64,000 bases of DNA from Clostridia bacterium (GTDB lineage: Bacteria; Bacillota; Clostridia; UBA1381), in NCBI GenBank assembly GCA_017415105.1, contig JAFQJD010000003.1, forward strand, positions 82,659 through 146,658, in the 5' to 3' direction. How positions within the stretch are numbered: the stretch's first letter is position 1; each line of letters begins with the position of its first letter. Shown here in pieces: positions 60,150 through 64,000 of the stretch. The position numbers were made by a program, and so were the translations under genes. Below the pieces are notes generated by a model. That model saw nothing but the letters and a program-made list of their open reading frames with translations, made no database searches and was not told the origin of the DNA.

Positions 60150-62411
60150 TTAAAATGCTAAATCTCCGGGTTGTGCAGAGGATAAAGATATGCGTGTGCC
60201 TTTTGAAACTTGTGTACTTGTTCCGTGACCTATTGCTGATTCTGAAAAACCTGCGTTATGAAATGCCCAGGTCACAAAACCTGAGCAGTCAAGTCCATAA
60301 GGTCGCATACAACCTGAAGAACGGCTACCTTCAGCAGTAACAAGTTTCATCTTGCCCCATTCACTATCCCAACCTATCGCAGAAGATTTACCGCCCCAAA
60401 AATATGTAAGCTTGCCTACGAGAGAGCAGGCTTTCTTTACAACATTTTTTCGTTCCGCTGATAAGCTATCGGGAAGATTGTCAATAACATCCTGAGCCGT
60501 TGCATCAGAGATTGCAAGGCTCTGTGTAGTTCCAATAAACCCATCTGCATTTTCAAGCAAAGTTTCAAGAGCTTCTTTCTGCTTATTCGTAAAATGATAT
60601 TGTGAAATCATTTCATCTTTTGTCTTTGCGGTTATTGTGATATACAAAACAGTTTCACTTGTTTCTCCGCTTGTTACGGTTTCAGTTCGTGAGGTTATAG
60701 TGTGCATATCCCAAAACACATCTTTGAGCTTCTGTTTTTTAGCATCATCTATTACAACTACATCCTGAACTGTTTCATCATCTACACCTGCAACCTTAAC
60801 CGAGAATAAAGACAGAACCAAGCTCCAATCCGCTTGTTCGCCCTCCATAACAATTCTGTCATGAGTGGTATTATCTTCGATTTCCGTTAGCCGAGCAGAG
60901 AGTTCCATATTACATTCATTTACGATTGAAGAAACGGGAATACTGTCTGCATCGGCGGCTTCATCTGAGATAAAAATACCAAATGGACTACCTGCAATAG
61001 CTGCAACAATTATAACAACAATAAGAATTACCAAAACAACTACAACACCAATCCAACCAAAGGCAGCAAAAAATGCCGCTGCCGCTTTTGTGACCGCTGC
61101 TGCAATAGCCTTACCAATGGCGGCTAATGCTTTTGCAGTTTTTATTGCAACTGCCTTTGCAACTTTAGCTGCCTTTATAGCTGCTTGTCTTGCTCGTTTT
61201 GCCGCTTCTTTTGCGGCTTTTTTTGTTACTTCTTTTTGAGTCTTTACAACTTTCTTGGTTGCTTTCGTTGCTTTTTTCTTTGCCGTTTTAGTTGTGTAGG
61301 AACTACCGCTTTTAACAACAGAACGGGATTTGCCGACAACATTATCACGGGTTTTCAAAGCTTTCTTTGAGTTCACCGTGCTCCGTTTAACAGATGTAGC
61401 GGTTTGCTTTGACTTCGGTGTATTGTTATACGGAGATTTTATTGGTTCGGCTTGTGAGCTTCTTAACGATTGCATATAGCTTTCTTTGGTTTTTACCATA
61501 GACTTACCGGAGGGTTTATCTGTTGTTTCGGGTTTTATATCCGCAGGCTTTTCCTTTGGTGAATTAAGTTCTGTATTTTTTCCTTGTGATGCCGTTTTAC
61601 TTGTTTCTGAACTATCTTTTTTATATGCGTCAGAACTGCTTTCTTCAGCTTGCCGTTTTTGGTATTCCGCTTTCGTTTTTAGCTTTTTAGAAACATATTC
61701 TTTCCGGGCATCTTTAGGAGTGATGGCAGAATCAGAAGAAGTAGCCTTTAACGGTTCCTTACCCTTAACACCTTTTGTCGCATCATCGGGTGTATGTTGT
61801 TTTATATAGTTTTCCTTTGTCTTAACACCATTTGAAGATGTTTCGCCTTGCGATTTCAAATATTCCTCTTTGGTTTTAACAGTTGCTTTTTCCTGAGCCT
61901 TGCTTTTGGCTTGTTCTGCGGCTTTTTGATTTCCCGAAGGTTGTTCGTTGTTATTATAGTTTTCCTTCGTTTTCGGCGTATTTTCGTCCGTTTTAGGCTC
62001 ATTTTTAACTGTCTTTGGTTCTTTATCAGGTGTTTCAGGTTCTTCCGGTGTCTGCTCCTGATTTTCAGGTGCTTCATTTTCCCGTGTTTTAACCTTTTGT
62101 CTGTGTTCTTTGATTTTGTTTTGTGTAAAAGTCTTGCCTTTATGATAGACCGCATCGGCAGTTGTATAAGCGGCATTTTCAACTTGTTCCGAAGCTTCTG
62201 TATCTGCTTTTTGAGGTTCGGAATATCCTTGTTCTGTGCCGAGCTTTGATTCAACCGCTTTCTTTACAAGTGTATCCTTCATTACAGCTTTAGTATCTTT
62301 CACTGTATTTACTACCGCATCCCTGCTCTTAACCGCAACTTTTGGCATATTGGCAGAACTTTTTGACTTTGGAGATTGTTTAGGTTTCGTCTTGATGTCT
62401 TTTTCACTCAA
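60150..62411 (-). CDS. CD1108-like conjugation protein with truncated NlpC/P60 domain
   Basis: 753 residues. A long Lys/Glu/Thr-rich cytosolic region (about 1-360) with repeated KTKEEY/KTKENY-type motifs precedes a basic Ala/Lys-rich stretch. One membrane span follows (FGWIGVVVVLVILIVVIIVA), then an external region and an NlpC/P60 domain with catalytic Cys in YGLDCSGFVTWAFHNAGF. The frame stops right after QPGDLAF, before the catalytic His, so the hydrolase is incomplete. Proteins of this layout belong to Tn916/Tn1549-type elements and open peptidoglycan for conjugation. Confidence 0.75.
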   Translation of the reverse strand: MSEKDIKTKPKQSPKSKSSANMPKVAVKSRDAVVNTVKDTKAVMKDTLVKKAVESKLGTEQGYSEPQKADTEASEQVENAAYTTADAVYHKGKTFTQNKIKEHRQKVKTRENEAPENQEQTPEEPETPDKEPKTVKNEPKTDENTPKTKENYNNNEQPSGNQKAAEQAKSKAQEKATVKTKEEYLKSQGETSSNGVKTKENYIKQHTPDDATKGVKGKEPLKATSSDSAITPKDARKEYVSKKLKTKAEYQKRQAEESSSDAYKKDSSETSKTASQGKNTELNSPKEKPADIKPETTDKPSGKSMVKTKESYMQSLRSSQAEPIKSPYNNTPKSKQTATSVKRSTVNSKKALKTRDNVVGKSRSVVKSGSSYTTKTAKKKATKATKKVVKTQKEVTKKAAKEAAKRARQAAIKAAKVAKAVAIKTAKALAAIGKAIAAAVTKAAAAFFAAFGWIGVVVVLVILIVVIIVAAIAGSPFGIFISDEAADADSIPVSSIVNECNMELSARLTEIEDNTTHDRIVMEGEQADWSLVLSLFSVKVAGVDDETVQDVVVIDDAKKQKLKDVFWDMHTITSRTETVTSGETSETVLYITITAKTKDEMISQYHFTNKQKEALETLLENADGFIGTTQSLAISDATAQDVIDNLPDSLSAERKNVVKKACSLVGKLTYFWGGKSSAIGWDSEWGKMKLVTAEGSRSSGCMRPYGLDCSGFVTWAFHNAGFSESAIGHGTSTQVSKGTRISLSSAQPGDLAF

Positions 62412-62427
62412 AACAAATCACCTCCGC

Positions 62428-63966
62428 TTATGAATATTTTCTTTTTTTGGCTTCTATCAGTTTTTTATCACAATGCAACAACAAATCATCAATGGTTTTA
62501 TGTTTTTTAGGATTAAATTGTGCATAGCCATAATTGGCTGAAAACGGATAGATTTTCTCTCTGCTTTCAAACTTTATCAAGTCTTTCAATTCAGAATTTT
62601 GATATGGTAAATTTGCATATTCTGGCCATTTAGCTATATGTCTTTTTAATATAGCACTGTCGAGCGGATTTACTTTTCCATCCCCGTTTGTATCTGCAGC
62701 ATCTAGATTTATAGTTACACCCGGCCATTTTGCTAAATACCTTGAAAGATATGCACTATCCAACGGATTTACCTTACCGTCATCATTAACGTCTCCATAA
62801 ACAAAACTTTTTACAGTTACGAATCCATTTACAATTTCAAACTTTACAGGAATGAGTTCACAATTTACAATATCATCATTGTTAAAATCATAATCAACAA
62901 TAATCGGATAATCGCCTGATTTCGCATCCGATTTAATTGTAAATGTTAATGTCACAATAGCACCATCTGTAGTAAAATTAGATGTAGCAGTCCCATTGTC
63001 CCAATATAATGTATAACTTTCTGCAGTATAGTCTGACGAGTGAACTGACTCACCTAATAAACCTAAATCACTTACATTGACCAAAGTCATGACACTTGCA
63101 TCATATGTTAACGACAATCTCATTGAAGCAATACCCGGATTGTTCCTAAGAGATATATTTACATCAAAAGATTTTCCGTTTTTTGTTTCCTCTATACTAT
63201 CACAATATATTGTTGGTTCATCTTCATTTATTGCGGTGCTCACATAAACAACGCAACTTGCTTTTAAATCTCCATTTTCAGAGGCAGCTGTTATTGTTGC
63301 TATGCCTTCGCTTAAAGCAGTAACGCAACCTGCACCATCAACCTTTGCTACTAACTCATTATCAGACTCCCAATAATATCCTTCTGTTGCATTACTTGGC
63401 GTAATTTGAGCAACTATTGTAGCGCTTTCACCAACATATAAACCAAGTGACTTCTTTTCAATAGAAATATTGGTTATATTTACTGTTTCTATAAAGAAAT
63501 CAGTATATAAGTATGTTTGTGTATCTGCCAAGCAGTTCACCTTGTCAAACATTATTGTATTCTTCGTTGCAAGTAATTCTTTGAATTCGTCTTCAAAGCA
63601 CACTGCACCAAAGCCAAGTTCGGTAGCTTTCCGGGTTGAATAATCAAGCAGAATTTTACCATAACCTTGTCTTTTAAGCTTTGGTGTAATGCAAATAGGT
63701 CCCATTGTAAGAATCGGAATATTTCTTCCATCATCAGCCTTAATATTTGCCTTTACAAACACATTTTGCCCGATAATTTCGCCATCCTTTTCCATAACGA
63801 AATCAAGCTCTTTGACAAAGTTAGGATGCTCTCTGAGCTTCGTTATGAGATAGTGTTCAAGGCATCCTGGGCGGTATACATTCCAAAATGATTCACGAAT
63901 CAAATTTTCTACCACAGGGTAATCTTCTTTTCTTTCCAAACGAATTAAATAGTCATTTTTACTCAT
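62428..63966 (-). CDS. Chimeric protein: GNAT acetyltransferase, Big2, cohesin-like, dockerin, GGDEF end
   Basis: 512 residues in one frame from MSKNDYLIRL (site AGGAGGAG). 1-124: GNAT domain (acetyl-CoA loop RQGYGKILL) that stops short of its usual end. 125-160: unassigned. 160-243: Big_2 Ig-like domain. About 248-388: cohesin-like domain (SFDVNISLRNNPGIASMRLS). 388-452: type I dockerin with two GDVNDDGKVNPLDSAYL-type Ca loops. 457-512: C-terminal end of a GGDEF domain (SANYGYAQFNPKKHKTIDDL). There is no signal peptide, so the surface modules could not be exported. It looks like a recombination or assembly chimera. Confidence 0.75.
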   Translation of the reverse strand: MSKNDYLIRLERKEDYPVVENLIRESFWNVYRPGCLEHYLITKLREHPNFVKELDFVMEKDGEIIGQNVFVKANIKADDGRNIPILTMGPICITPKLKRQGYGKILLDYSTRKATELGFGAVCFEDEFKELLATKNTIMFDKVNCLADTQTYLYTDFFIETVNITNISIEKKSLGLYVGESATIVAQITPSNATEGYYWESDNELVAKVDGAGCVTALSEGIATITAASENGDLKASCVVYVSTAINEDEPTIYCDSIEETKNGKSFDVNISLRNNPGIASMRLSLTYDASVMTLVNVSDLGLLGESVHSSDYTAESYTLYWDNGTATSNFTTDGAIVTLTFTIKSDAKSGDYPIIVDYDFNNDDIVNCELIPVKFEIVNGFVTVKSFVYGDVNDDGKVNPLDSAYLSRYLAKWPGVTINLDAADTNGDGKVNPLDSAILKRHIAKWPEYANLPYQNSELKDLIKFESREKIYPFSANYGYAQFNPKKHKTIDDLLLHCDKKLIEAKKRKYS

Positions 63967-64000
63967 TATTTTTCTCCTCCTGATAATTGTTGACTGCAAT

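Overview
The window looks like a chromosomal segment of an uncultured gut-type Clostridia (Bacillota). Supporting evidence: strong AGGAGG ribosome binding sites, TTGACA/TATAAT promoters with 17-nt spacers, S-layer-homology surface proteins, YlmC/YmxH and Asp23/Gls24 proteins, a pyrophosphate-type phosphofructokinase, AddAB instead of RecBCD, a Tn916-type integrase/excisionase pair, and cohesin and dockerin domains at the right edge. Species cannot be named from sequence alone.

Layout. 0-10 kb: the 5' end of nrdR, ylmC, a membrane protein, ilvE, tRNA-Asp, a small Cys-rich protein, a 107-bp tandem repeat, a zinc-ribbon/discoidin-like protein, an M15 peptidase, an aroC / ECF sigma / anti-sigma cluster, PPi-phosphofructokinase and a gluconate 5-dehydrogenase-like SDR. 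10-16.3 kb: a large SLH surface protein, then a small accessory island holding a TIR-like (CAP12/PycTIR-type) protein overlapping a TPR protein, an XRE regulator and a RelB/PIN toxin-antitoxin pair. 16.3-32.7 kb: the complete S10-spc-alpha ribosomal operon on the minus strand, from a strong promoter and structured leader at 32.7 kb to a terminator after rplQ. 33-43 kb: zinc-ribbon membrane proteins, an M23 peptidase, a copper-amine-oxidase-domain protein, an XRE regulator, galE, a PIG-L deacetylase, and cardiolipin synthase with DUF5662 and a PspC protein. 43-50 kb: a coiled-coil membrane protein and addB-addA. 50-57.5 kb: a Gfo/Idh oxidoreductase divergent from an AraC regulator, an aldehyde dehydrogenase with its MarR regulator, tRNA-Arg, Gls24, radC and ychF. 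57.5-64 kb: the wreck of a Tn916/Tn1549-like conjugative element (deleted integrase, intact xis, truncated NlpC/P60 protein), invaded by an ISL3 element, followed by a chimeric GNAT-Big2-cohesin-dockerin-GGDEF gene.

How the parts work together: the core (ribosome, SecY, Adk, Map, RpoA, IF1) is one long co-transcribed block. Accessory DNA sits at its 3' end (10-16 kb) and beyond ychF (57.5 kb onward). The most interesting points are the TIR-like/TPR pair; a hairpin motif with conserved interior and differing but complementary outer stems at three separate intergenic sites (five copies); the mosaic cohesin-dockerin gene; and a PspC gene whose only plausible start codon is ATA.
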